Assembly (NCBI GenBank): GCA_030144725.1
Contig: JASKMD010000008.1
Span: 15,532,716-15,596,715 of the forward strand
DNA from: Haematococcus lacustris
Lineage: Eukaryota > Chlorophyta > Chlorophyceae > Chlamydomonadales > Haematococcaceae
Direction: 5' to 3'
Length of the DNA stretch: 64,000 nucleotides
Notes under the pieces: model-generated
What the model was told of the DNA's origin: nothing
Database searches by the model: none
Seen by the model: the letters and a program-made list of their open reading frames with translations, nothing else
Program-made: the position numbers and the translations under genes
Shown: positions 9,965 through 20,153 of the stretch, in pieces
Position numbering within the stretch: position 1 is the stretch's first letter
Layout of the letters: each line of letters opens with the position of its first letter

Positions 9965-10139
9965 AAGTCAGGGGGACGCACGACGGGGGAGCTGGCCATG
10001 GCTGCCTTGATGTCGGCAAAGGCACGCTGCTCAGCCTCGCCCCAACGCCATGGCTGCTCATCACGCAGCAGGTCGGTGAGAGGGAGAACACGGTGGGCAT
10101 GGTGGTGTAGGAGACGCCGGTAGTAGTTGGCGGTACCTT

Positions 10140-10586
10140 GGCGAGTTCACAGCGCTCTGCCTGGAGGTCACGGACCTCTCGCCCGCCGAACAGCTCGACC
10201 GGTTCATCCGGGGCCTCAAGCCCTCAGTGCGGCGTGAGCTGGAGCTGCGCGAGCCAACCTCTTTCTCCGAAGCCTCCACCATCGCGGATCGGGTGGACGC
10301 CATCTCCTATTCCACCTCAGCCTCCCGCTCCTCCTATCGCCCTCCCTCCACTCCCCGCCCTTCCCGCCCTGAGACTGCCGCGGTGCCCATGGAGCTGGAC
10401 GCCATGCTCCACACCAGCCCAAGCCGCAGCCGTGGCACTCGTCTCTCCGATGCTCAGCGTGCGGCTCTGCGGGACAGCAAGGCGTGCTTCTACTGCCGCA
10501 AGGCGGGGCACACCATGAAGGCCTGCTCCATCCGCCCTCCCCGCCCAAACGTCAGCAGCGGCCCACGGAAGGGGGACCGCCGCTAG
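10140..10586 (+). pseudogene. Ty3/gypsy Gag fragment with zinc knuckle (copy 1)
   Basis: The plus frame gives LDRFIRGLKPSVRRELEL, typical of the end of the Retrotrans_gag domain, then a Ser/Pro-rich stretch and a CX2CX4HX4C zinc knuckle (CFYCRKAGHTMKAC), which packages RNA in retroelement capsids. It ends with a basic GPRKGDRR and a stop. The N-terminus is missing: at about 10137 it is joined head to head with a minus-strand reverse-transcriptase fragment, close to a GGTACC site. Same structure at 21473-21919. Confidence 0.75.
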
Positions 10587-11078
10587 ACGTCGCCTTCCGG
10601 ACCCTCCCACCACCCCCTTCCACCACCCCCTCCCACCCCCTCCCACCCCCTCTCACCACCCCCTCCCAGCCCCTCTGCTTTTCCACCTCCTCTCCTTGTC
10701 CTCCCCGGTGCGGCTGGAGTGCGCCATTTGAGCTGGCCGGAGTGCGCCATTTGTGGAATTGTCGCGAAGCGACGGCTGTGTGTGGGCTCTGAGATGAGCG
10801 AAGAGGCTAGAGAGCCTGGAAACCAGTGGCTAATGAGCCTTTGTGCGGTACAACCAGTCGGCGGAGGTTGATTTTGCGAGAGTGGCGATGGAGGTGACAA
10901 TAGTCGTCGAGAGGCCGGTGATGGCTCAGTTGGGTGCGAAGAAGTTGCGCGACCCAGGACGCTGGTGCAAGCCGAAATATTGCAATTGTTGTTTAGGCGG
11001 GCTTGGCCTGGGAGAAGATCTTGACCTTGTGCCTATGTTTGAGGCCAACTCTGCGTGTAAGAGAACGGCTATGGGGCT
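10587..11078. other. Unassigned part of the duplicated mosaic
   Basis: Begins with C-rich CCACCCCCTCC repeats and a duplicated GAGTGCGCCATTTG motif. The remainder has no recognisable domain and is the same in the second copy (21920-22411). Confidence 0.4.
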
Positions 11079-11474
11079 ATGGATGCACCACCGAATGCTG
11101 CAGAGGCCCAGCCTGGAAGGCTGCAGCTACCTTTTCTGTTTGAGGGCCGGCTAGGTAACAAGCCGTGCAGAGTCATGCTTGACACAGGTGCCAGTTGCAC
11201 CATAATCAGCAAGGAGTGGTTGGAAAGACATGAAGGCAATGTTAACCCTGCTGCACTACAAAGGAAGATCAGGATGGAACCTCTGAGAGTGCTGACCGCA
11301 ACCAATCAGCCTGTGGTGATCACTGAACGTCGTTGTGGCCTGCTGGAGGTGCAAAAAAGCAAGACGAATTGCAATGCAGTGGTCATGCCAGGAATGCTCA
11401 ATGGTGTCGACCTGATCCTAGGTGTCGATTGGATGCATGAGCACGATGCAGTGCTTAAGGTGAAGCACGGGGTG
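11079..11474 (+). pseudogene. Ty3/gypsy protease fragment (copy 1)
   Basis: The frame starting MDAPPNAAEAQPG contains RVMLDTGASCTIIS, the aspartic-protease active site of gypsy polyproteins, then GVDLILGVDWMHEHDAVL, the conserved second half (ILGxDWL). It is cut at 11475 by the start of an LTR, after a GGGTG target site. The reading continues past the LTR start only as read-through. Identical organisation at 22412-22807, where the rest of the polyprotein follows. Confidence 0.75.
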
Positions 11475-11572
11475 TGTAATGGACATGCGCAGCATGGGCG
11501 GCTTGCATCTTTTAAACTGACTTGCATGTCTGATCTTTAGCGAACTGAGTACTTGTTCTTTTCTTACAGTAG
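11475..11572 (+). repeat. First 98 bp of a 435-bp LTR (family A)
   Basis: Starts TGTAATGGACATGC after a GGGTG site (11470-11474), exactly as the solo LTR at 22808-23242. It is interrupted by the CACTA-like element and resumes at 18681. Confidence 0.85.
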
Positions 11573-11708
11573 CACACAGGCAAATTAGTGCGGATATTCG
11601 TCATCCTAGGGGGGTAGTTTTTTGATGCGGTTCGCCTCGGATTGTCCTTGCGACTCCAACGCCACTTGACGCTTGTTGAAATTCTGAGTATGTGAGCAGT
11701 TGGAGTGT

Positions 11709-11805
11709 AGGTACCTACAGTACTGTAGATGTCTACAGTACTGTAAATGTCTACAGTACTGTAGACACCTACAGTACTGTAGACATCTACAGTACTGTAG
11801 GTCAG
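11709..11805. repeat. Left subterminal palindrome cluster
   Basis: Six copies of the palindrome CTACAGTACTGTAG or one-base variants, about 130 bp from the left end of the CACTA-like element. Spacers change from ATGT to ACAC part way, so the cluster switches orientation. Confidence 0.85.
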
Positions 11806-12526
11806 ATTTGACAAGGTCTCTTGTAAATAGGGTACCATGCTGTTCTCCACATTCAAACCACCATTTGCTACCGCGATTGCACCGTCAGCTTCTGCGTGCT
11901 ATAAATAGTGAGAGGCGTCGAACCGTAGGCCCGCAAGCTCGATATGGATATTTGTGCCGAAAGTTGTGTCCACGCAATAAGGTCGCCATAGGGAGCTACA
12001 TACATACGTGTAAGGTCTAAGGCCGGGGCCCGTCTCTATCGCAAGCTAGGTCCGTTCTGTCGGTTGTACTGGGTAGCGCGGCTTGCAAGCTCCCGCAAAG
12101 CTGTGGATGTTGATGATGCCCCGCAATCACAACAACCTCCTGCACCGCACCCTCCCGTGTAATATCGAGTGCGGCAGAGATTGCCCCAAAAGTTGTTTGC
12201 GGTTGGCCCTCAACCATCCATCATTACATCTAACCTCACATCATTACATCATGACTCTTAGCCTACATCATTACATCACCACTTGTGGTCCTGCCAATCA
12301 CTGCATGCATGGTATGGGCAAGGGATCTGACTCTTGCAAGGGCTGGTCTCAGGGTCGAAACCTAACCCTAGAGGCTGAATAATGCTGGGCTCGGCAACAT
12401 AGGCACGCTTTGTTGTCAGCGCATTTGCATAGCATTGTCGGGATAGCAAACGAGCTTGGGCTACATTGAGTTGTTCCTGCATGGGGGTGAAGGGGGCATG
12501 GGGGTTAAGGATGCATGGGGGGAAGG
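11806..12526. other. Unique interior of the CACTA-like element
   Basis: About 720 bp without recognisable coding content. A short ATCATTACATC repeat lies at about 12220-12280. Confidence 0.4.
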
Positions 12527-14069
12527 CACCTACAGTACTGTAGACACTTACAGTACTGTAGACTAGCTACAGTACTGTAGACACTTACAGTACTGTAGAC
12601 TAGCTACAGTACTGTAGACACCTACAGTACTGTAGACACCTACAGTACTGTAGACACCTACAGTACTGTAGACACCTACAGTACTGTAGACACCTACAGT
12701 ACTGTAGACACCTACAGTACTGTAGACACCTACAGTACTGTAGACACCTACAGTACTGTAGACACCCTACAGTACTGTAGACACTTACAGTACTGTAGAT
12801 ACCTACAGTACTGTAGACACCTACAGTACTGTAGACACCTACAGTACTGTAGACACCTACAGTACTGTAGACACCTACAGTACTGCAGACACCTACAGTA
12901 CTGTAGACATCTACAGTACTGTAGACACCCTACAGTACTGTAGACACCTACAGTACTGTAGACACCTACAGTACTGTAGACATCTACAGTACTGTAGACA
13001 CCTACAGTACTGTAGACACCTACAGTACTGTAGACACCTACAGTACTGTAGACACCTACAGTACTGTAGACACCTACAGTACTGTAGACATCCTACAGTA
13101 CTGTAGACCCCTACAGTACTGTAGACATCCTACAGTACTGTAGATACCTATAGTACTGTAGACACCTACAGTACTGTAGACATCTACAGTACTGTAGACA
13201 CCTACAGTACTGTAGACACCTACAGTACTGTAGACACCTACAGTACTGTAGACACCTACAGTACTGTAGACACCTACAGTACTGTAGACATCCTACAGTA
13301 CTGTAGACCCCTACAGTACTGTAGACATCCTACAGTACTGTAGACACCTACAGTACTGTAGACACCTACAGTACTGTAGACATCCTACAGTACTGTAGAC
13401 CCCTACAGTACTGTAGACACCTACAGTACTGTAGACACCTACAGTACTGTAGACACCCTACAGTACTGTAGACACTTACAGTACTGTAGATACCTACAGT
13501 ACTGTAGATACCTACAGTACTGTAGACACCTACAGTACTGTAGACACCTACAGTACTGTAGACACCTACAGTACTGTAGACACCTACAGTACTGCAGACA
13601 CCTACAGTACTGTAGACATCTACAGTACTGTAGACACCCTACAGTACTGTAGACACCTACAGTACTGTAGACACCTACAGTACTGTAGACATCTACAGTA
13701 CTGTAGACACCTACAGTACTGTAGACACCTACAGTACTGTAGACACCTACAGTACTGTAGACACCTACAGTACTGTAGACACCTACAGTACTGTAGACAT
13801 CCTACAGTACTGTAGACCCCTACAGTACTGTAGACATCCTACAGTACTGTAGATACCTATAGTACTGTAGACACCTACAGTACTGTAGACATCTACAGTA
13901 CTGTAGACACCTACAGTACTGTAGACACCTACAGTACTGTAGACACCTACAGTACTGTAGACACCTACAGTACTGTAGACACCTACAGTACTGTAGACAT
14001 CCTACAGTACTGTAGACCCCTACAGTACTGTAGACATCCTACAGTACTGTAGACACCTACAGTACTGTA
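12527..14069. repeat. Palindromic 18-bp satellite array
   Basis: About 1.5 kb, roughly 85 units, of CTACAGTACTGTAGACAC. The first 14 bases are a perfect palindrome and the last four vary (ACAC, ACAT, ATAC, ACCC). Variants such as TACTGCAG (12881 and 13590) and CCTATAG (13147 and 13856) recur exactly 709 bp apart, so a 709-bp block was duplicated inside the array. It ends directly at the CAG-rich minisatellite. Not a CRISPR array: spacers are four bases and the repeats are fully palindromic. Confidence 0.95.
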
Positions 14070-14741
14070 GGCAGCAGCAGCATGGGTGGCAGCAGCAGCA
14101 GGGGGGGGGGCAGCAGCAGCAGTAGGGGCGCAGCAGCAGCAGCAGTAGGGGGGCAGCAGCAGCAGCAGCAGGGGGGCAGCAGCAGCAGTAGGGGGGCAGC
14201 AGCAGCAGTAGGGGGGCAGCAGCAGCAGTAGGGGGGCAGCAGCAGCAGCAGTAGGGGGGCAGCAGCAGCAGCAGTAGGGGCGCAGCAGCAGCAGCAGTAG
14301 GGGGGCAGCAGCAGCAGCAGCAGGGGGGCAGCAGCAGCAGTAGGGGGGCAGCAGCAGCAGTAGGGGGGCAGCAGCAGCAGTAGGGGGGCAGCAGCAGCAG
14401 CAGCAGAGGGCAGCAGCAGCAGCAGTAGGGGAGCAGCAGCAGCAGCAGCAGGGGCGCAGCAGCAGCAGCAGTAGGGGGGCAGCAGCAGCAGCAGCAGGGG
14501 GGCAGCAGCAGCAGTAGGGGGGCAGCAGCAGCAGTAGGGGGGCAGCAGCAGCAGTAGGGGGGCAGCAGCAGCAGCAGCAGAGGGCAGCAGCAGCAGCAGC
14601 AGGGGCGCAGCAGCAGCAGCAGGGGCACAGCAGCAGCAGCAGCAGGGGGGCAGCAGCAGCAGTAGGGGGGCAGCAGCAGCAGTAGGGGGGCAGCAGCAGC
14701 AGCAGCAGTAGCAGCAGGGGCGCAGCAGCAGCAGCAGGGGC

Positions 14742-14772
<31 letters not shown>

Positions 14773-15036
14773 CAGCAGTAGGGGGGCAGCAGCAGCAGTA
14801 GGGGGGCAGCAGCAGCAGCAGCAGGGGCACAGCAGCAGCAGCAGCAGGGGCGCAGCAGCAGCAGCAGAGCAGCAGCAGCAGCAGCAGGGGGGCAGCAGCA
14901 GCAGTAGGGGGGCAGCAGCAGCAGCAGGGGGGCAGCAGCAGCAGCAGCAGCAGGGGGGCAGTAGCAGCAGTAGGGGGGCAGCAGCAGCAGTAGGGGCGCA
15001 GCAGCAGCAGCAGCAGTGGCAGCAGCAGCAGATATA
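14070..15036. repeat. CAG-rich minisatellite
   Basis: About 970 bp built from units such as GGGGGGCAGCAGCAGCAGTA, 17-26 bp long with varying numbers of CAG. It produces long Leu/Pro/Cys frames on the minus strand that are not genes. Confidence 0.95.
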
Positions 15037-15056
15037 GTAGGGGCACTGTAGCACCT

Positions 15057-16324
15057 ACCTACCTTTTGGCTGCTTGATGACTGCTGCTAGGAAGGGGGGG
15101 GAGTGGAAGAGTGAAGGCGGGGAGGGGGGGTAGATGTGGAAGGCGGGAGGTGGGAGGCAGGGAGGCGGGAGACGGGGAGGCGGGAGGCAGGGAGGCGGGA
15201 GGTGGGGAGGCGGGAGGCTCAACCGGGTTGGGCTGGGCGGGGGTGGGTTGGGTTGGGGGCATGGGTTTGGGTGGGTGGGGCATGGGTTGGGGGCATGGGT
15301 TGGGGTGGGTGGGGGCATGGGTGGGGGTGGGGGCAGGGGAGGGAGCGGGGGCGGGGGCGGGGGCGGGGGCGGGGGCGGGGGCGGGGGCGGGGGCGGGGGC
15401 GGGGGCGGGGGAGGATGAATTGGAAGGGGGTGGTTGTGTAGGGGAAAGCGAAGTGGAAGGGAGGTGCCCACTAGACCTGCAACCAAGGGGCGTGCACGTG
15501 CGGTAGGGTGACCAGGCTGGGCACTGTGTTAGCTATTACCGTGGCCTTACCTTTGTGGTCCTCCTGGCCTCCTACCTGCTCACACCAGGCAACATATCCC
15601 ATGCGCCAGTGGGGTGGGACAGCGGTGGGGAGTGTAGGGTGTAGGGAAGGGAAGGTGGGGTGAGGTGGGGGTTGCGATGCCACGTCAATCGAAGGGTGGG
15701 AGAGGGGAAGGGTAGGCTTGACAAGTATGGGAGGGAAGAGGGAGGGAGAGGGGGATGGGAGGGGTGGGAAGAGGGTGGGTGGGGTGGGCTTTCTCCTGGC
15801 TGCTGGGATGTCAGGGGAGAGGTGACAGGGAGGGGGGAAGTGGGGGGTGGGTAGAGGTGGAAGTGTAGGGACGACAAGCTGGGCGTTGGTGGTGGGCGTG
15901 GGAAAGGGGAGGAAAAGGGGATGGGGAAGGGTGTGACGATCAACCCTGCAGCGGGACAAGGGGCATGCTAGCGGTTAAGGTGGGTACAGGTTGCCACATA
16001 CCTGCACTCACCTTTTGCTGGGGTGTGGTGTATATGTGTGTGGGAGGAAGGGGAGGAAGGGGAGGGAAGGGAAGGGGAGGTCCATGGGGAGGGCGAGAGA
16101 AGTGGGGAGGGCATTGATAGTCTCAGGTGTAGGCGCACAAGACCTGCGGCAATGGTGTGACGATTTGTGTAACGAAGCAAACATTGGACATGGGTACTGG
16201 ATGCACTCACCATTAGAGTAGGGAGATGTAGAGCTGGCAGATGGAGGGGCAGGTGTAGCAGCCCTCCATTACAACCCACCTTCCTTTGTCCTCACCTTAG
16301 TAGGAAGTGCAGGGTGGGAGAGTA
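15057..16324. repeat. G-rich low-complexity stretch with a GGGGGC run
   Basis: Purine/G-rich DNA: 15100-15230 (GGGAGGCGGGAGGCA-like), 15240-15330 (GGGTTGGG-like) and a pure GGGGGC run at about 15345-15410. The rest to 16324 is less repetitive but still G-rich (for example 15680-15860 and 16040-16080), and no gene is recognised. The GGGGGC run should form G-quadruplexes on the plus strand. Confidence 0.8.
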
Positions 16325-16731
16325 GGGTTGGGCTGGGCTCGGCTGGGCTGGGCTGGGCTGGGCTGGGCTGGGCTGGGCTGGGCTGGGCTGGGCTGGGCTG
16401 GGCTGGGCTGGGCTGGGCTGGGCTGGGATGGGATGGGCTGGGCTGGGCTGGGCAGGGCTGGGCTGGGCTGGGCTGGGCTGGGCTGGGCTGGGCTGGGCTG
16501 GGCTGGGCTGGGCTGGGCTGGGCTGGGCTGGGCTGGGCTGGGCTGGGCTGGGCTGGGCTGGGCTGGGCTGGGCTGGGCTGGGCTGGGCTGGGCTGGGCTG
16601 GGCTGGGCTGGGCTGGGCTGGGCTGGGCTGGGCTGGGCTGGGCTGGGCTGGGCTGGGCTGGGCTGGGCTGGGCTGGGCTGGGCTGGGCTGGGCTGGGCTG
16701 GGCTGGGCTGGGCTGGGCTGGGCTGGGCTGC
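16325..16731. repeat. GGGCT pentanucleotide array
   Basis: About 400 bp of near-perfect GGGCT repeats (about 80 units), with a few variants at 16426-16455. Every third frame gives an artefactual repeat protein. Confidence 0.95.
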
Positions 16732-16781
16732 ACAAGGGAGGCAACAGTGGGAACGTTGTGAGAGGTGATGAAATGGTGATG

Positions 16782-16860
16782 AAATGGTGGTGGTGGTGGT
16801 GGTGGTGGTGGTGGTGGTGGTGGTGGTGGTGGTGGTGGTGGTGGTGGTGGTGGTGGTGGT
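16782..16860. repeat. GGT trinucleotide array
   Basis: About 26 perfect GGT units directly upstream of the MITE at 16897. Confidence 0.95.
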
Positions 16861-16896
16861 GAGGGGGACTGGGAGGGGGTGGTAATCAGGGGGGTA

Positions 16897-17242
16897 CACT
16901 CCTACAAATTAATCCCTGCGTCCGTCCCTGCGTTCCACCGACCTTGTCCGATCGGGCTGAAATTTTGATAGATGGCAGTTTTTAGAAAATAAAACATATT
17001 TTACAAGAAAAATATTATGAAAAATTCAACAGCTGTTGCGCTGTGGCCCGCAACCTATCCCTGCACTCATCCCTGCACTATAGCCACAGGGCCACAGCGC
17101 AGCCGTCTTTGATTTTTTCAAAATACTTTTTCTGAAAAATATGTTTTGTTTTCTGCAAACTACCATCTATCAAAATTTCAGCCCGATCGGACAAGGTCGG
17201 TCAACACGCAGGGACGGACGCAGGGATTAATTTGTAGGAGTG
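16897..17242. mobile_element. Foldback MITE, Tc1/mariner-type (346 bp)
   Basis: Flanked by TA on both sides (16895-16896, 17243-17244). The ends read CACTCCTACAAATTAATCCC and its exact inverse, and the inverted match extends with small differences almost to the centre (over 140 bp per arm), so the whole element can fold into one hairpin. TA duplication and long inverted arms fit a Stowaway or mariner-derived MITE. It has no coding capacity. Confidence 0.85.
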
Positions 17243-17460
17243 TACTAGGCGTGATTGTAAGACCTGCAGCAACCAGGTGTGGTAGCGGTTAGGCTGGATA
17301 CTAAGGGCTATGCTGCGCAATGCTAGCTCCTTCTAAGCTCTTACCTTGGTCCTAAGCTCTTACCATAGTCCGTCTGGCCTCTTCGCTCCTCACAACACGT
17401 TGCACCTGCCTTGCGTTGGTGCATCAATGCTTGCGATGATTGCGGAGAATCGTTGCGAGG
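17243..17460. other. Interior of the CACTA-like element, nothing recognised
   Basis: Unique sequence between the MITE and the degenerate GGCTGCGAGGCT repeats, with a short near-duplicate of TAAGCTCTTACC at 17334 and 17353. Confidence 0.4.
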
Positions 17461-17811
17461 AAACTGGCCGCGAGGCTAGCTGCGATGCTGGCTGCGAGGG
17501 TGGCTGCGAAACTGGCTGCGAGGCTGGCTGCGACGAAAATGGCTGCGAGGCTGGCTGCGAGGTGAGATCCTCGCACCGAGCTGCCTCACAGGTATGCTTC
17601 TGCGCTGCTGGACCAGCTGTGTGGCCGCGAGATTGATTGCCGAGTATGTGGCTGCGAGTATGGGCTAGATGCGGCTGCGAGTATGGGTAACCTCGTGCGA
17701 TGCCATCTGTGGACCAGCTGTGTGGCCGCGAGGTTGATTGCCGAGTATGTGGCTGCGAGTATGGGCTAGATGCGGCTGCGAGTATGGGTAACCTCGTGCG
17801 ATGCCATCGCT
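17461..17811. repeat. Degenerate 12-bp repeats and a 101-bp tandem duplication
   Basis: 17461-17575 consists of GGCTGCGAGGCT-like units. 17610-17710 and 17711-17811 are two copies of a 101-bp unit (GGACCAGCTGTGTGGCCGCG...) differing at one or two bases. Confidence 0.85.
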
Positions 17812-17898
17812 GCAATACCGGCTACACGATGCTGCGACTAAGTGTTGGACGGATGCCTGAATGCAAGTGAGATGTTCAAAACTTTTCTAAGTGCTGAA

Positions 17899-18541
17899 AG
17901 GCTACAGTACTGTAAGTGGTCTCTCGAGGTACCTCGAGGTACCTCGAGGTACTGTAGATGTCTACAGTACTGTAGATGTCTACAGTACTGTAGATGTCTA
18001 CAGTACTGTAAATGGTCTCTCGAGGTACCTCGAGGTACCTACAGTACTGTAGATGTCTACAGTACTGTAGATGTCTACAGTACTGTAGATGTCTACAGTA
18101 CTGTAGATGTCTACAGTACTGTAGATGTCTACAGTACTGTAGGTACCCACAGTACTGTAAATGGTCTCTCGAGGTACCTCGAGGTACCTCGAGGTACTGT
18201 AGATGTTTACAGTACTGTAGAGGTCTACAGTACTGTAGATGTCTACAGTACTGTAGAGGTCTACAGTACTGTAGATGTCTACAGTACTGTAGATGTCTAC
18301 AGTACTGTAAATGGTCTCTCGAGGTACCTCGAGGTACCTACAGTACTGTAGATGTCTACAGTACTGTAGATGTCTACAGTACTGTAGATGTCTACAGTAC
18401 TGTAAGTGGTCTCTAGAGGTACCCCGACAGTACTGTAGACACCTACAGTACTGTAGACATCTACAGTACTGTAGACATCTACAGTACTGTTCGTGTACTC
18501 GCGAGGTACCCCGACAGTACTGTAGACATCTACACTACTGT
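17899..18541. repeat. Right subterminal palindrome cluster with a second palindrome
   Basis: About 26 copies of CTACAGTACTGTAG, mostly with ATGT spacers (the inverse of the main array), mixed with blocks of a second palindrome, CTCGAGGTACCTCGAG, seen in groups after TGGTCT. It ends about 140 bp from the right end of the CACTA-like element, as expected for subterminal repeats. Confidence 0.9.
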
Positions 18542-18680
18542 AGCATGGCCGTATCTCACCAACCGCGCAAAATCACGAATTTTAGTTTCAACCCCCAATC
18601 TTACAATGCCTTCATTTGACTATGTACCAAGTCCGAGGCTCCAAATCTCAAAAATGCTGTTACTAATTTGCCTGAGTGAG

Positions 18681-19017
18681 GATGCTTCTGTTGTTCTCTG
18701 TGCAAGGTGCTCCGAACCTAGGCGGATGCACCGAGCACAGAAGTTCACAGTTTACGTACACCTTTTCCCTTTACACGTGGATGACTAAGAATGTGAATGG
18801 TTTTGAATACTTAAGGCTCTGTGAGGGCAGAGACAGGCACCTTGGCTCAGAACTCTATCTGACCCCGGGTCCTGTCTCGTTCTCCCGCCCTCACAGGTAA
18901 GCCGTGCTCTGTTGGTCATCTCTGCTATGTTGTAACCTTGGCTCAGAACTCTATCTGACCCCGGGTCCTGTCTCGTTCTCCCGCCCTCACAGGCTCCCTG
19001 GTCTCAGCTCCGTTACA
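18681..19017 (+). repeat. LTR (family A), remaining 337 bp
   Basis: Continues the LTR broken at 11572; matches 22906-23242 base for base as far as read. It contains an internal tandem duplication (TTGGCTCAGAACTCTATCTG... at 18841 and 18940) and ends CTCCGTTACA. Confidence 0.85.
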
Positions 19018-20153
19018 TTGGTGCCCTCAATCGGGAGGCAGCCGCTTTTCGGCCGCCTCCGCCAGAACCAGCTAGAACCAGCGTGCTTCTTGGCACGCTT
19101 CTCAACGTAACCGTGTTGCTCAACACGCCTGGAGTTAACTACTCGTCGTCGAGACCTTTTTGTACTGCAAGCTCGTCGACTTGCACATCTCCTCTGCCTT
19201 CCGCGGCGTCCGTCTCAGCAAGCAGCCAGCTGGAGCCAGCCTACGCCGCAATCCCTCCATTCTGCCGCAAGTTTTCGCATTTCACTGCCTCCGGAGCTGG
19301 AGCTCCTCTTCCTCGCTCTTGACCGCTCGCCCCATGTCCTTCCAAGCTCGAGAGCCTTCGAAGACTTCCCAAGTACAGCTTGCATAGTGCTCAGTGCTGA
19401 GGCAAGCCTTAGTCATTTTCTTGCCTCTTCCTTCTGCTTTGCAACAGCTCAGCATCAGCTGCATGCAGGTGTTGCCCTCATGGCTGATTAGTTCGTTGTG
19501 CACATGGTTCTTCAGCAACTTCCCTGCCACGCCTTGCTATGTTTCCATACATGTGCAACATGAGCCTATACTCTTGTGCCAGCTGCATGTAGGTGTTTAC
19601 CTCATGGCTGTCCTGCTCCTTGTACACGTGTCTCCTAGCCACCGACCTAGCCATCCCCTCACCTCCTTGTGATCCGTTTCCAGTTGCATGTAGGTGTTCA
19701 CCTCATGGCTGGCCTGCTCCTTGTACACGTGTCTCCTAGCCACCGACCTGGCCATCCCCTCACCTCCTTGTGATCCGTTTCCAGTTGCATGTAGGTGTTT
19801 ACCTCATGGCTGTCCTGCTCCTTGTACACGTGTCTCCTAGCCACCGACCTAGCCATCCCCTCACCTCCTTGTGATCCGTTTCCAGCTGCATGTAGGTGCT
19901 TACCTCATGGCTGATTTCCTTGTGCACCCCGCACTTCCTATGTGCATTCCTTGTCACTCCCATGCGTGTGCCATGTGCCATGCATCAGTACTCTTCCGTG
20001 TTGGCTACATGTAGGTCCCAACCTCATGGTTAAAGGTGACAGCCCTGTCTTACAGTTTGTGTTCACACCACACCCCAACCTTTGCTTTCAGTTTGCATGG
20101 TTGAGTTGTGGGTATGCAATGTCTGGGGGCCAGACATTCTTGTAGTGGGGGAT
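19018..20153 (+). mobile_element. Internal region of LTR element A (non-coding)
   Basis: Begins directly after the LTR with TTGGTGCCCTCAATCGGG, positioned like a tRNA primer-binding site. It has no recognisable gag or pol. It holds three copies of a 101-bp tandem repeat (19581-19883, unit starting AGCTGCATGTAGGTG, plus a partial fourth). It ends with TAGTGGGGGATAA, which looks like a polypurine tract. This suggests a non-autonomous (TRIM/LARD-type) element whose 3' LTR has been lost. Confidence 0.55.

Larger units (their letters stand above)
9965..11572. repeat. Segmental duplication, copy 1 (pairs with 21298-22905)
   Basis: Near-identical to 21298-22905; only a handful of substitutions are seen (for example at 10526-10530, 10740 and 11532). 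The unit is a mosaic: the end of a gypsy reverse transcriptase on the minus strand (9965-about 10135), a gag fragment on the plus strand, unassigned sequence, a gypsy protease on the plus strand and the first 98 bp of a 435-bp LTR. The match continues at 18681-19017 after the CACTA-like insertion, so the duplication predates that insertion. Confidence 0.9.
11573..18678. mobile_element. CACTA (EnSpm)-like DNA transposon, 7.1 kb, non-autonomous
   Basis: Comparison with the uninterrupted LTR at 22808-23242 shows a clean insertion: the LTR reads up to ACAGTAG at 11572 and continues from AG at 18679-18680. The inserted sequence begins CACACAGGCAAATTAGT and ends with the inverted form of CACTCAGGCAAATTAGT, a 17-bp imperfect terminal repeat starting with CAC. 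AG is duplicated (2 bp; CACTA elements usually give 3). Like plant CACTA elements, it has palindromic subterminal repeats near both ends (11709-11805, 17899-18541), in mirrored spacer orientation. The interior is almost all satellite and simple repeats, and no transposase is recognised. A MITE sits inside (16897-17242). Confidence 0.7.

Noticed and set aside
9735..10010. Short frames before the duplicated mosaic
   Set aside because: No domain, no splice support, and partly within the duplicated RT fragment in the wrong strand.
12527..14069. CRISPR array
   Set aside because: Units are 18 bp with four-base spacers, the repeat is a perfect palindrome, and the DNA is clearly eukaryotic.
14020..15054. 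Minus-strand Leu/Pro/Cys frames of over 300 codons
   Set aside because: Pure consequence of the CAG-rich minisatellite.
16269..16899. Frames of Pro-Ala-Gln-Pro-Ser or Gly-Leu-Gly-Trp-Ala repeats on both strands
   Set aside because: All six frames of a pentamer repeat stay open; no gene evidence.
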